The notes below the pieces were generated by a model, which had not been told where the DNA came from, made no database searches, and saw nothing but the letters and a program-made list of their open reading frames with translations. Of a stretch of DNA of 64,000 bases, positions 46,601 through 53,885 are shown piece after piece; position 1 is the stretch's first letter, and every line of letters begins with the position of its first letter. Location: positions 16,501 through 80,500 of the forward strand of contig JAQWLN010000045.1 in assembly GCA_029247265.1 (NCBI GenBank), read 5' to 3'. This DNA is from Fuerstiella sp. (GTDB taxonomy: Bacteria; Planctomycetota; Planctomycetia; Planctomycetales; Planctomycetaceae). A program made the translations under genes and the position numbers.

Positions 46601-49600
46601 CCTGTTGGCGATACTTGCGGCGTATCACATGGGCGGATACAGCTCAACGGTTGTCCTGAATGGCCTGTCGATCGGCACACTCTGTTTCGCTGCGCTTTCC
46701 GCCGGGCGCAGGGTCAGGAAACGTCTGCATCGTGGACCGGTGACCGGACCACCGAATTCTCAGTTCCAATCCTCGACTGCCGTTATGCTGCTGTGTCTGG
46801 CTTTTGCATCTACGCCAGCCAGGGCAGATGAATCGCGCGAACAGATACTGGTCCCCGTACAACAGGAAGAGGCATTCCCCTATATCTACGTCGACAGCGA
46901 ACTTCTTTCACAACTCAACTCTGTGAAGATGCAAATGAGTACGCTGGCATATGTCATCCAGACTGACGTGAGCATAGAGGTCGAAGCAGCGGATTCCGTA
47001 ACCGCGACGATGCAGTGCCTGGTGGCTTCGCCTCCACACAGTTCGTCGCAGCTGAACATCCCGTTTGATGGGGTAACGCTGGTCGACTGTTTGCTTGATG
47101 GAGTAAGAGTCTTTCCCTCCGTTGAACAGACCGACAACGGGCAAATTGAGATACCACAGCGCTCACTGCTGCCGTCGTCTCCACTGGGGTCGTCTGAGAC
47201 AAGTCCTTCGACACAGGGACGTGACGCTTTGGGAGGGTGGAACCTGCGAACCATTCGCTACTCCGTTCGATGCACACGCAAATTGCTGACGGCAACGGAA
47301 TTCCGCATCAGCATTCCGCACAGCCGTTCCCCGGTCACGCGAGTCAGCCTGTCAGATCCATCGCAAATCGTCGCGACTGCCAGTCATGGAGATGCGGAGA
47401 AGTCCGGCACATCGATCCGCGAAGATGATCTGATCAGCTTTCCGACCGTGTATAACGACGAACGCATCATCGTCGACATCGCGCTCCGATCGGCGGCGGA
47501 GACAGCCGCGAGCACCAGCCAATCCGTCCGCGTTGTCTGTACTGCCGATATTTCGCACTTGAATCAGCGACTCAACTCCGAATATTCGGTCACTGAAACA
47601 GGAAACAGGTCCACGTCCGTCAACCTGGGCGTTACGCCAGGCCATCAGATAACACGTATTGAGTCACTGACAGGAGAAGAGCTGCCCTGGTCTATTAACA
47701 ACGGCAAACTGACTGTTGTCGTCCCGGCCAACAGTGAGGGACTCCAGCAATTTATCGTGCAACAGGTTCAGGAATCCCCCATCAGTCTGCATCACTCAAT
47801 ACCTGTTGGCGCCATCGCCATGGTAAACGGTCACCGGGCAGCCGATGTGATTATTGCTGCCGGAACGTCGGATGAATTTTTCATCTCGTCAATTCAGGCT
47901 CCGGATGCAGACCTGCACGAACCGGAACAGAACCGAATTGAACAGCTTCCCGAACGTCTGCAGAATTCACAATGGATTGTTGCTGTCCCGGAAACGACAA
48001 CTCGGGTGAATGTCGAACTTGTCGCACGCATCACGGCCAAAGAGGCAGAGTTGTCGCAGGAAGTAGTCGTCTTCGACGATCGTATTGAGTGGAAAGCACA
48101 ATGCCGGATCCAGGTACTTGGAAACCCCACATTCCGTCAGACATTCATCGTGTCTCCGGATGTCCGCATCGAAGACGTTTCCGCAAGTGTCGGCGCCACG
48201 GCGAGGCTGCAGTCATGGACCAGAGACAAAGAATCCGTCATTGTCTCATTCCGCGAAGCAACTCGCGGACTCGTCGTCGTCGACTTCTCGGGACATGTCA
48301 TCCGCGAACCCGGAAAGCCTACTGTACTGCCAGTGTTCGCTCTGCCGGCCCCCATTGCAACGCTGGAGTCAACTCTGGTGATATCCTCCACTACATCATC
48401 GGACACTTTCATTAAAGACCTGCAAAGTGCAGTGCCGCTCACCAGAATTGATACTGCCAGGTATGTGCTTTCCGAAACTCCGCTGCAGACGGATTTGACT
48501 GATGATTCCCGCCCCCCCATCATTCGCCCCAGTGAAGACCAGATTCTGCGTGCCGAAATTGTCGCCGTGCTCCACAACGCCGAAGGCAAGACTCAAATCA
48601 CCGAATTCATTTATCTCGAACCCCAGCGCAGCGGGTTTGACATTCACTGCAGACCGCCTTCCGGACTGGATGTGAACAACCTGACTGTCGCGATCGACGG
48701 TCAGCAGGTGCCGGTCATGCAGGAATCCGGCGGAATTGTCATCGCGCGTGAAGCACGTGGGGCGCCTGATACGCGCACTGTGCTTATCGTTGCGGACGTA
48801 CCGACCACCGCACGTGATGGACTGCTCACCGCAGCCCTGCCGGCTTTCGAAGCTGACCTGAAGATCAGTTCCTGCGAAGTTTACGATGCACGCGACCTGC
48901 CATCTGCCACCGAGGACTCGAATAACGTGCCGGCATGGGTAGCCGAAGCTGCAAATACACGGGGGCTATCAGCGTTTCCGCCGAACCTTCATAAACCTCG
49001 ATGCGACGCGACCGTACCGGAGAACCTGATTACGGTTTATCTGTCCGAACAGCAAAGGAAATCCCAACCCGTCGAACCGGTCAGTGGCGTCGCGTATGTC
49101 CACGCACTCCACGACGTACAACTGGGCGTCGCCACGACAATCGGACGTTCGGAATTCATGGTCTTTGCCACACACAAGGACGCAATGATTGAAGTGGACG
49201 TGCCGCTTAGAACCAGGATCGTTGATGTGAAGCACAACGGCTTCCCGGTTCCATTTTCGCTGACGGACAACGTCATCTACCTTCATGGTACGGCGGCGGT
49301 GGGACGCTTCGAAATCCAGTGGCGGCGCCAGTCGGAAACGTCGATGTTTCAGCACGAGTTCCTGTTGCCTTCCGTCGCCGCACCGGACCAGCGCGGTCTG
49401 ATCAGACTGGCCGCGATCGATGAAACACTCTGGTGGTCATCAAGCAACAAAACCGAAGATTTGCAACAATGGCAAATTGACAGCCAGTCATCCATAGCAC
49501 AGGGATTTTCACGCATCGAACAGCCGGCAGCGGTGCCCGAAACTGCCGTACCGGAGAATCTGCCGACCATCATCGCAGCGCCTGAATGGCAGCAACTTGT

Positions 49601-49868
49601 GGTCGCCTCCAGAGAAGCGGCCGAATCACTGCTGCATACCATCGCCAACGAATCGGCCGCGTCAGAATACCGATATTTTTCAACGCGCCTCAGGCCCGAA
49701 ATAGCGGTCACACTGGTACCAACACCCGGCAGAATAAGTCTCCTGGTCGGCATATGTGCGATTGCAATGATTGCCGTGCCGCCCGGATTGCGATGGCGAT
49801 GGAACCGTGCAAGACAGCAACAGTCGGAGCCGGAGTCACGTCAGACTCAGCAATCTGACGCGTCCTGA
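43632..49868 (+). CDS. Giant exported protein, apparent fusion of two secreted beta-rich proteins, unknown family (modules 2 and 3)
   Basis: 2078 residues from the ATG at 43632, where a signal peptide starts (MSRSVFIGTMLMLAPLADAQ); the ORF track extends 68 codons upstream into the preceding gene. Module 2 (about residues 40-960) begins with RFVPVPREQLAELLRLRHEL and ends in helices TIMLASVAFLIWLAL, LWSIGVVLLAILAAYHMGG and LNGLSIGTLCFAALSA. At residue 1052 an internal signal-peptide-like stretch occurs (MLLCLAFASTPARADE), after which module 3 starts with PYIYVDSELLSQLNSVKMQMS and continues as beta strands to a last helix (ISLLVGICAIAMIAVPPGLRW) near 2040. The number of helices keeps both beta regions outside the cytoplasm. 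I do not know the family. Confidence 0.85.
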   Translation: MSRSVFIGTMLMLAPLADAQPSVSAPTDVAIPMNDKSVRVIDPAEFGQLPDANRFVPVPREQLAELLRLRHELALQPEPASPVRKAELSATLEGMTLRDGRLKLQLYPPSSAPRQHRPLRIAATNLQELELRSAGHPVVIASDHMGDLVILNNTADVLDGTWTAHGDMIGSDLVFQLALPSASVCQFVLTTDADVHVASPDALVLPKAGPQGKRSWELHPRSPDALTVKCSRDRSSDDNETTTIDTVASIRPGPHTADAEWVITLPSRLSGALMVLALNAPCTVTGVDLSTGRPLPFDAKSHPQGTDLRIQLPVLTASAVIKIQGRFATEIDTDARLPVLSPKTWITGSATNELALKSSSIRISVPPELDVRSLNLTGLRERDVAYQADGSQRLDLSQFSKTASADIRLSASRAVVNDAIFMQADSTEKEATAYVRVEVVSGFLSEVSWTTPASWRVTGVHEADSQRPLLFQMADEGVNGAPSRITAYLRAPLTSLPPDNSQILVINLQSTGSVFPRQWVAPRLQNPDYNMGPELQSIETQEADIPTISPVAAFLTADDVRNLLPWLPEQVLESVVNAQRTPSTSGPPPSLTSTIGPTSATIDYAVAMEQDSVRETLRVRLRSTDALPKRIPLRVTPGVDVQISDESVTQPVPSLTRQNSGGTEEIFLEIPAGVDTSNTLDILLVSLRPLAAEMPAALISLPDADHTVGALQPPLVESNLSISFTNDDVAGDVTEPIPYPTEPFANAITIRNLAERTSRQEVSGLAMALVERNHGGFTVEIAHRLLVRSVGNRDELIIQQPTTGLFIVFVDGRPAFPDQSQDRYRIALPTDREYAVVDVYLACELPNVQQETNVLHLPMLAFPATESGNVTCSILPPRQHTLTLANNAMCSDTRSADFISRTFTERYSLQTNPELSERFRPMLTRCQLRKVGMNSVTVLESSLDSNIVELQFEETGGRVPQTIMLASVAFLIWLALRRMSPVPLWSIGVVLLAILAAYHMGGYSSTVVLNGLSIGTLCFAALSAGRRVRKRLHRGPVTGPPNSQFQSSTAVMLLCLAFASTPARADESREQILVPVQQEEAFPYIYVDSELLSQLNSVKMQMSTLAYVIQTDVSIEVEAADSVTATMQCLVASPPHSSSQLNIPFDGVTLVDCLLDGVRVFPSVEQTDNGQIEIPQRSLLPSSPLGSSETSPSTQGRDALGGWNLRTIRYSVRCTRKLLTATEFRISIPHSRSPVTRVSLSDPSQIVATASHGDAEKSGTSIREDDLISFPTVYNDERIIVDIALRSAAETAASTSQSVRVVCTADISHLNQRLNSEYSVTETGNRSTSVNLGVTPGHQITRIESLTGEELPWSINNGKLTVVVPANSEGLQQFIVQQVQESPISLHHSIPVGAIAMVNGHRAADVIIAAGTSDEFFISSIQAPDADLHEPEQNRIEQLPERLQNSQWIVAVPETTTRVNVELVARITAKEAELSQEVVVFDDRIEWKAQCRIQVLGNPTFRQTFIVSPDVRIEDVSASVGATARLQSWTRDKESVIVSFREATRGLVVVDFSGHVIREPGKPTVLPVFALPAPIATLESTLVISSTTSSDTFIKDLQSAVPLTRIDTARYVLSETPLQTDLTDDSRPPIIRPSEDQILRAEIVAVLHNAEGKTQITEFIYLEPQRSGFDIHCRPPSGLDVNNLTVAIDGQQVPVMQESGGIVIAREARGAPDTRTVLIVADVPTTARDGLLTAALPAFEADLKISSCEVYDARDLPSATEDSNNVPAWVAEAANTRGLSAFPPNLHKPRCDATVPENLITVYLSEQQRKSQPVEPVSGVAYVHALHDVQLGVATTIGRSEFMVFATHKDAMIEVDVPLRTRIVDVKHNGFPVPFSLTDNVIYLHGTAAVGRFEIQWRRQSETSMFQHEFLLPSVAAPDQRGLIRLAAIDETLWWSSSNKTEDLQQWQIDSQSSIAQGFSRIEQPAAVPETAVPENLPTIIAAPEWQQLVVASREAAESLLHTIANESAASEYRYFSTRLRPEIAVTLVPTPGRISLLVGICAIAMIAVPPGLRWRWNRARQQQSEPESRQTQQSDAS

Positions 49869-50113
49869 ATCATCGGATTGGTCAACTGTCCGGTGAGATT
49901 GGCATACGACAGTAGTGCTGCGTTCCCTGATTACGCATCATTCCTGGTCAATCGCTGCCATAGTGTTGCACCGCTCATCGGACCGGATAGGATCGGAAGC
50001 TTTCTGTATAACTCGCGTCGGACCGAACGAGAGTGAACACTCGCATGACTGCATTCGCGAGGCGTCTCGCGCCGTCACCATAACCCACCGCAACTAATTC
50101 TGGAGCCCTCATC

Positions 50114-50575
50114 ATGAGCATCGAAGCTCGTATCCTGGAACTTGGCCTGACACTTCCCACCGCGCCCGCCGCCGCCGGGACGTATAGTCCCGTCGTGATT
50201 ATCGACAAGATGGCATATGTTTCCGGACAGGGGCCCGTGGGTCCGGAAGGCACACTTCTGCGAGGTCGCGTCGGGGAGGACCTAACTGAAGAGGAAGGTG
50301 TTTTCGCAGCCCGCACCGTCGGCCTGACGATGCTGGCAACGCTTAAGGCTCAGTTGGGCACTCTTGACCGAGTGAAGCGAATCGTCAAAGTTCTGGGGAT
50401 GGTGAACAGCTCCGCCGACTTCCAGAATCACCCCAAGGTGATCAACGGTTTCAGTGACTTGATGGTCGAAATCTGGGGTGAAGAAGGCCGCGCCGCCCGA
50501 AGTGCCGTGGGCATGGGTTCTTTGCCGGGAAACATCACCGTAGAAATCGAAGCCATTCTGGAGCTCACTGAATAG
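50114..50575 (+). CDS. RidA/YjgF-family protein
   Basis: 153 residues. GGAG lies eight bases upstream of the ATG. The RidA pattern is seen in YSPVVIIDKMAYVSGQGPVGPEGTLLRGRVGEDLTEEEGVFAARTVGLTMLATLKA and the end NITVEIEAILEL. The deaminase subgroup has an Arg before the final strand (R..vEIe); here Pro-Gly occupy that region, so imine deaminase activity is doubtful. Such YjgF-like proteins occur as trimers in the cytoplasm. Stands alone. Confidence 0.92.
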   Translation: MSIEARILELGLTLPTAPAAAGTYSPVVIIDKMAYVSGQGPVGPEGTLLRGRVGEDLTEEEGVFAARTVGLTMLATLKAQLGTLDRVKRIVKVLGMVNSSADFQNHPKVINGFSDLMVEIWGEEGRAARSAVGMGSLPGNITVEIEAILELTE

Positions 50576-50667
50576 AACATCCGTCCCCGCTGCACTCTTC
50601 GAGCTGGTTCAATAGAAGTGACAATCGCCGGGCGGCTTCTGCACGTATACGGAAGCCGCCCGGTGAC

Positions 50668-51699
50668 CTATTGTTCGTCACGGATCCGAACAACGAATCG
50701 GCCGTCGGAATCAGCGGCCGCTCGGAACATGCCGGGACTGGTGTAGACCCACTCAATATTGCCATGCAGATCAACGGCGATCACACCGCCGTCGCCTTTG
50801 TTCAGGCGTTCGTGCAGGACATATTCCGCCGCCTGTTTCAGAGTCCAGCTGCGGTGTCGCATTAGCTGCGAAATCTGGCCGGCCACTGTGTGCCGAATGA
50901 ACTGTTCGCCGGTGCCCGTTGCAGAAACAGCACAGGTCTCGTTGTCGGCGTAGGTACCGGCTCCCAGAATCGGACTGTCGCCCACCCGCCCAAATTTCTT
51001 GTTGGTCAGTCCGCCAGTGGACGTCCCTGCCGCCAGATTGCCGTGCGAATCCAGCACGACGCAGCCAACCGTTCCGTACTGCCACGGCTGCGCAGGACCA
51101 ACACGACTGACCGGTTGTTTCGCTTCGCGTTCACGTACACGGTCCCAGCTCGCGCGCCGCCGTTCGGTCGAGAAGTGCGTGTTCTTAACACGGTCGACCT
51201 TCTGTTCTGTCGCAAACTGTTCGGCACCGGGTCCCGCCAGCAGAACATGGCGAGTCTTATCCATCACTCGACGAGCCAGACTGATGGGGTTCTTAACCGT
51301 TGTGACGCCAGCCACCGCTCCGCCGTCCAGGGTCCGCCCGTCCATAATCGACGAGTCCAGTTCGTGCCCCCCGGCACTATTGAAGACGGCCCCTTTTCCT
51401 GCGTTGAACAGCGGATTATCTTCCAAACTTCGAATCGTGGCCTCGACGGCGTCCAGACTCGTCCCGCCATCGGCAACGACCGACTTGCCCTTTTCCAATG
51501 CCACACGAAGCCCATCCCGCCAGGCCTGAACAGTTTCGGCAGAAGCATCGTTCGCGACTGTCCCTGCACCACCATGCACAACAATCGCCCAATCCTTACG
51601 TTGTGAATCCTCACCTGACCACGCAAATGGCATGAACACGACAGCAGCGATGCAGGCACAAGCCAGTCCCGGAACACTTTTCCATACGCGATCAATCAT
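50668..51699 (-). CDS. Isoaspartyl peptidase / plant-type L-asparaginase, exported
   Basis: 343 residues from the ATG at 51699, seven bases after GGAGG; two earlier in-frame ATGs are in the ORF track. A signal peptide precedes residue 30 (VPGLACACIAAVVFMPFAWSGED). The alpha subunit begins WAIVVHGGAGTVAND, followed by NPLFNAGKGAVFNSAGGHELDSSIMDG. The autoproteolytic site is the Gly-Thr in YGTVGCVVLDSHGNLAAGTSTGG, where Thr becomes the nucleophile, with the GRVGDSPILGAGTYADN substrate loop downstream. The enzyme hydrolyses beta-aspartyl peptides and asparagine. Length and order match the family. Confidence 0.95.
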   Translation of the reverse strand: MIDRVWKSVPGLACACIAAVVFMPFAWSGEDSQRKDWAIVVHGGAGTVANDASAETVQAWRDGLRVALEKGKSVVADGGTSLDAVEATIRSLEDNPLFNAGKGAVFNSAGGHELDSSIMDGRTLDGGAVAGVTTVKNPISLARRVMDKTRHVLLAGPGAEQFATEQKVDRVKNTHFSTERRRASWDRVREREAKQPVSRVGPAQPWQYGTVGCVVLDSHGNLAAGTSTGGLTNKKFGRVGDSPILGAGTYADNETCAVSATGTGEQFIRHTVAGQISQLMRHRSWTLKQAAEYVLHERLNKGDGGVIAVDLHGNIEWVYTSPGMFRAAADSDGRFVVRIRDEQ

Positions 51700-51780
51700 G
51701 TACATCCCTCCCATATCTGACGTCCCCAGGGTACTGGCTGGCTGCGTAGAAACCAGTCAGCGAGAAACGCTGTACATCAA

Positions 51781-51875
51781 TTTTCGAAAACATGCAGCAC
51801 ATTCGGGCTCGCGGGCCCCCTTGTGGCAGGACAGACAACGATTTTCGCGGCCATGAATCAGCGTCATAGGCTGTA
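51781..51875. repeat. Dispersed intergenic repeat, copy 2 (TTTTCGAAAACATG element)
   Basis: Matches 20615-20710 in the same orientation with blocks TTTTCGAAAACATG, AGCAC, TTCGGGCTCG, GGCAGG, TTCGCGGCCA and CAGCGT. Spacer bases between GGGCTCG and GGCAGG differ, and the GTGGG/CCCAC hairpin of copy 1 is replaced by GCGGGCCCCC. Confidence 0.75.
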
Positions 51876-52065
51876 TAACAGCGCCGTAACACCCGCACAT
51901 TGCATCGACACGAATGAAATTCACTTTCACCAATGGCGGACCAGGCAGAAATCGCAATGTTGCTTCTTGATTGCCGAGCCCAGATGATTACAGTCACTCC
52001 AACCTGACGAGTTCTTCTGCGCACATGTCGTCTGTGTAGCGTTCAAAGAAGCAGCTCAACATCCA

Positions 52066-52105
52066 CCGAGCGTCAGCTCGATTCGGCATGCGGGCCGTCC
52101 CGCAC
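52066..52105 (+). repeat. REP-like palindromic element, copy 2
   Basis: Forty bases beginning CCGAGCGTCAGCTCGATTCG and ending CGTCCCGCAC, equal to the reverse complement of 26260-26299 except three positions. It lies only 13 bases before the ATG of the FmdB-like gene, so in that transcript its two short hairpins would stand immediately upstream of the start codon. Confidence 0.8.
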
Positions 52106-52118
52106 GAGTCATTCAAAC

Positions 52119-52451
52119 ATGCCTACATACGTTTACGAAGTCATCCGTGAGGACGGAGAACCCGGAGCTCAGTTCGAAATTGTTCAGCCGATCAAGGATC
52201 CGCCACTCAAGAAACATCCGGAAACGGGTGAACCAGTGCAGCGAGTCATCCAGCCGGTGTTCATGGGAGGCACATGGACAGAATCGTCGATGAGCCGTCG
52301 TCTGAAGGACGACAAGAAACTCGACAAGCTCGGCCTGACAAAATATGTTAAAGCCGGCGACGGTATGTACGAGAAACGCTCGGGCAAAGGCCCTGATCTG
52401 ATTTCGCGGGATCAGGCTCTCAAAGGCAGTGACTTCAAACACCTCGACTGA
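52119..52451 (+). CDS. FmdB-like small protein without zinc-ribbon cysteines
   Basis: 110 residues. MPTYVYEVIREDGEPGAQFEIVQPIKDPPLKKHPETGEPVQRVIQPVF follows the start of FmdB regulatory proteins (MPiYeY.C..CG..FE..q...dp.l..cP.c), but every cysteine position is replaced and none remains in the protein. The C-terminal half is Lys/Asp/Gly-rich. Zinc binding is therefore not expected. No ribosome-binding site is visible; a REP-like repeat occupies that region. Role unknown. Confidence 0.75.
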   Translation: MPTYVYEVIREDGEPGAQFEIVQPIKDPPLKKHPETGEPVQRVIQPVFMGGTWTESSMSRRLKDDKKLDKLGLTKYVKAGDGMYEKRSGKGPDLISRDQALKGSDFKHLD

Positions 52452-52481
52452 AGTGCTCGCCGGACGTTCACTGCACTGCGT

Positions 52482-53855
52482 TCAGAACGAGTCTTCCCAG
52501 CCACGGAACGTCTTGGTGAGTTCCGAAACTTTCAACGAATGCCGCGCCGCCAGATTCTCCGACTCAGCCGGATCATGCTGCAGATCAAACAGCTGCCAGG
52601 CCTGATCAGGTTTCGCTCGAACGATCTTCCAGTCGCCGGAACGAACAGCGGCGTGATTTCGGAACTTGAAGTAAAAGGATTCGTGCGGCGACTTCGCTCC
52701 GTCGGTCAGCAGCGGTAGCGGATTCTTTCCATCAAGAACGACCTCGTCCGGCAAGCGTGCCTCTGCTAGCTCAGCGCAGGCAACCATCAGATCGGGCGAC
52801 CAGAACGGTTCTGATATTTTGGTCCCGGCTTTGATGTGTCCCGGCCAGCGAGCCAGTGCGGCAACTCGCAGCCCGCCTTCCCAGCACGTCACGCCGCCCG
52901 ACCGCAGCGGATCATTTGAACCGATATCGATGCCGTCTCGCCCCAGCAGAAATGCGCCATTGTCTGAGTAGAAGAAAACGAATGTGTTGTCGCTGACAGC
53001 CGCGTCTTTCAGTGCATTCAGCACTCGGCCGATGGCAGAGTCCAGTGCTGTCACCACAGCGCAATATCGTTTGTACGGATCCGTCTCGTCCGACGAAAAA
53101 TCGTATTCTTCAAAAGCCCGGTCCGGCGCCTGCCAGCGATTGGGCTGCCCGGGTTTCTTATTTCGTGCACTGGGAAAATGTGGAGCGTTAAACGGCAGAT
53201 AGCAGAACCACGGCCGCTGTGCCGCAGACTGCCTGCCGATAAAATCAATTGCCGCATCGGCAAAAAGATCGGTTGAATACGTGCCATCTGCATGCAGCTC
53301 GTCAACGCCTTTAAACAGATCGTGTTTGCCGCTGTAGATGTGATGGTAATAGTCGATATTGCCGGATGCATGTCCAATGAACTCATCAAATCCGCGTTCT
53401 GTCGGTCGCGAGCCTTCTGCGAATCCGATGTTCCACTTGCCGAAACATCCAGTGACGTACGGCACGGGCGCCGACTTCAGCACTTGCGGAATGAGGGTTT
53501 CCTGTGGATTGAGCCCGACTCCGTAGTTTCCTTTCAGCCCGGGCAATTGGTTGATGAGTCCGTGACGCTGAGGAACTCGTCCGGTCAGCAGGCAGGCCCG
53601 CGACACGGTGCAGGTGGGCGACGCGGTGTAAAAGCCCGTCAGTTTTGCACTTTCAGTCGCAAGTTGATCAAGCCTGGGTGCAATAATCGGAGACTTCGGA
53701 TTGAAGCACGGCAGATCTCCGTAGCCCAGATTATCTGCGGTAATCAGCAAAATGTTGGGCGGCGGCTCGGCGACCGCAGGCTGACAGGCGGTCACAAAGA
53801 CACACAGCAATATCCATCGAATGTGATTCAACCTGTCTGATCCTCTGCTTGGCAA
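52482..53855 (-). CDS. Arylsulfatase-family type I sulfatase, exported, with variant formylglycine motif
   Basis: 457 residues from a TTG at 53855; another TTG at 53831 is also possible and places the signal peptide (HIRWILLCVFVTACQPAVA) at the start. The alkaline-phosphatase-like core is present: NILLITADNLGYGD (metal Asp), SPTCTVSRACLLTGRVPQRHG, GKWNIGF, GFDEFIG, FYSDNGAF and WEGGLRV. The modification motif, normally C-x-P-S-R, reads CTVSR, with Val instead of Pro. If still recognised by the formylglycine-generating enzyme it would desulfate a glycan, as planctomycete sulfatases do with algal polysaccharides. Next to a DUF1501 gene on the same strand, a usual planctomycete pairing. Confidence 0.92.
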   Translation of the reverse strand: MPSRGSDRLNHIRWILLCVFVTACQPAVAEPPPNILLITADNLGYGDLPCFNPKSPIIAPRLDQLATESAKLTGFYTASPTCTVSRACLLTGRVPQRHGLINQLPGLKGNYGVGLNPQETLIPQVLKSAPVPYVTGCFGKWNIGFAEGSRPTERGFDEFIGHASGNIDYYHHIYSGKHDLFKGVDELHADGTYSTDLFADAAIDFIGRQSAAQRPWFCYLPFNAPHFPSARNKKPGQPNRWQAPDRAFEEYDFSSDETDPYKRYCAVVTALDSAIGRVLNALKDAAVSDNTFVFFYSDNGAFLLGRDGIDIGSNDPLRSGGVTCWEGGLRVAALARWPGHIKAGTKISEPFWSPDLMVACAELAEARLPDEVVLDGKNPLPLLTDGAKSPHESFYFKFRNHAAVRSGDWKIVRAKPDQAWQLFDLQHDPAESENLAARHSLKVSELTKTFRGWEDSF

Positions 53856-53885
53856 TCGCGGGTATCACGCCATGAAACCAGGGTA

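Larger units (their letters stand above)
51700..52118. other. Intergenic region carrying two dispersed repeats
   Basis: About 420 bases with no supported gene. It holds copy 2 of the TTTTCGAAAACATG element (51781-51875) and copy 2 of the REP-like element (52066-52105). The minus-strand open frames here (51692-52024, 51757-51957) run through the repeat and share a peptide-like string with the frame over copy 1, as expected of a repeat and not of a gene. Confidence 0.7.

Noticed and set aside
51692-52024. Small minus-strand ORFs in the asparaginase/FmdB gap
   Set aside because: They run through a dispersed repeat; similarity to the frame over 20615-20710 reflects the repeat and not a protein family.
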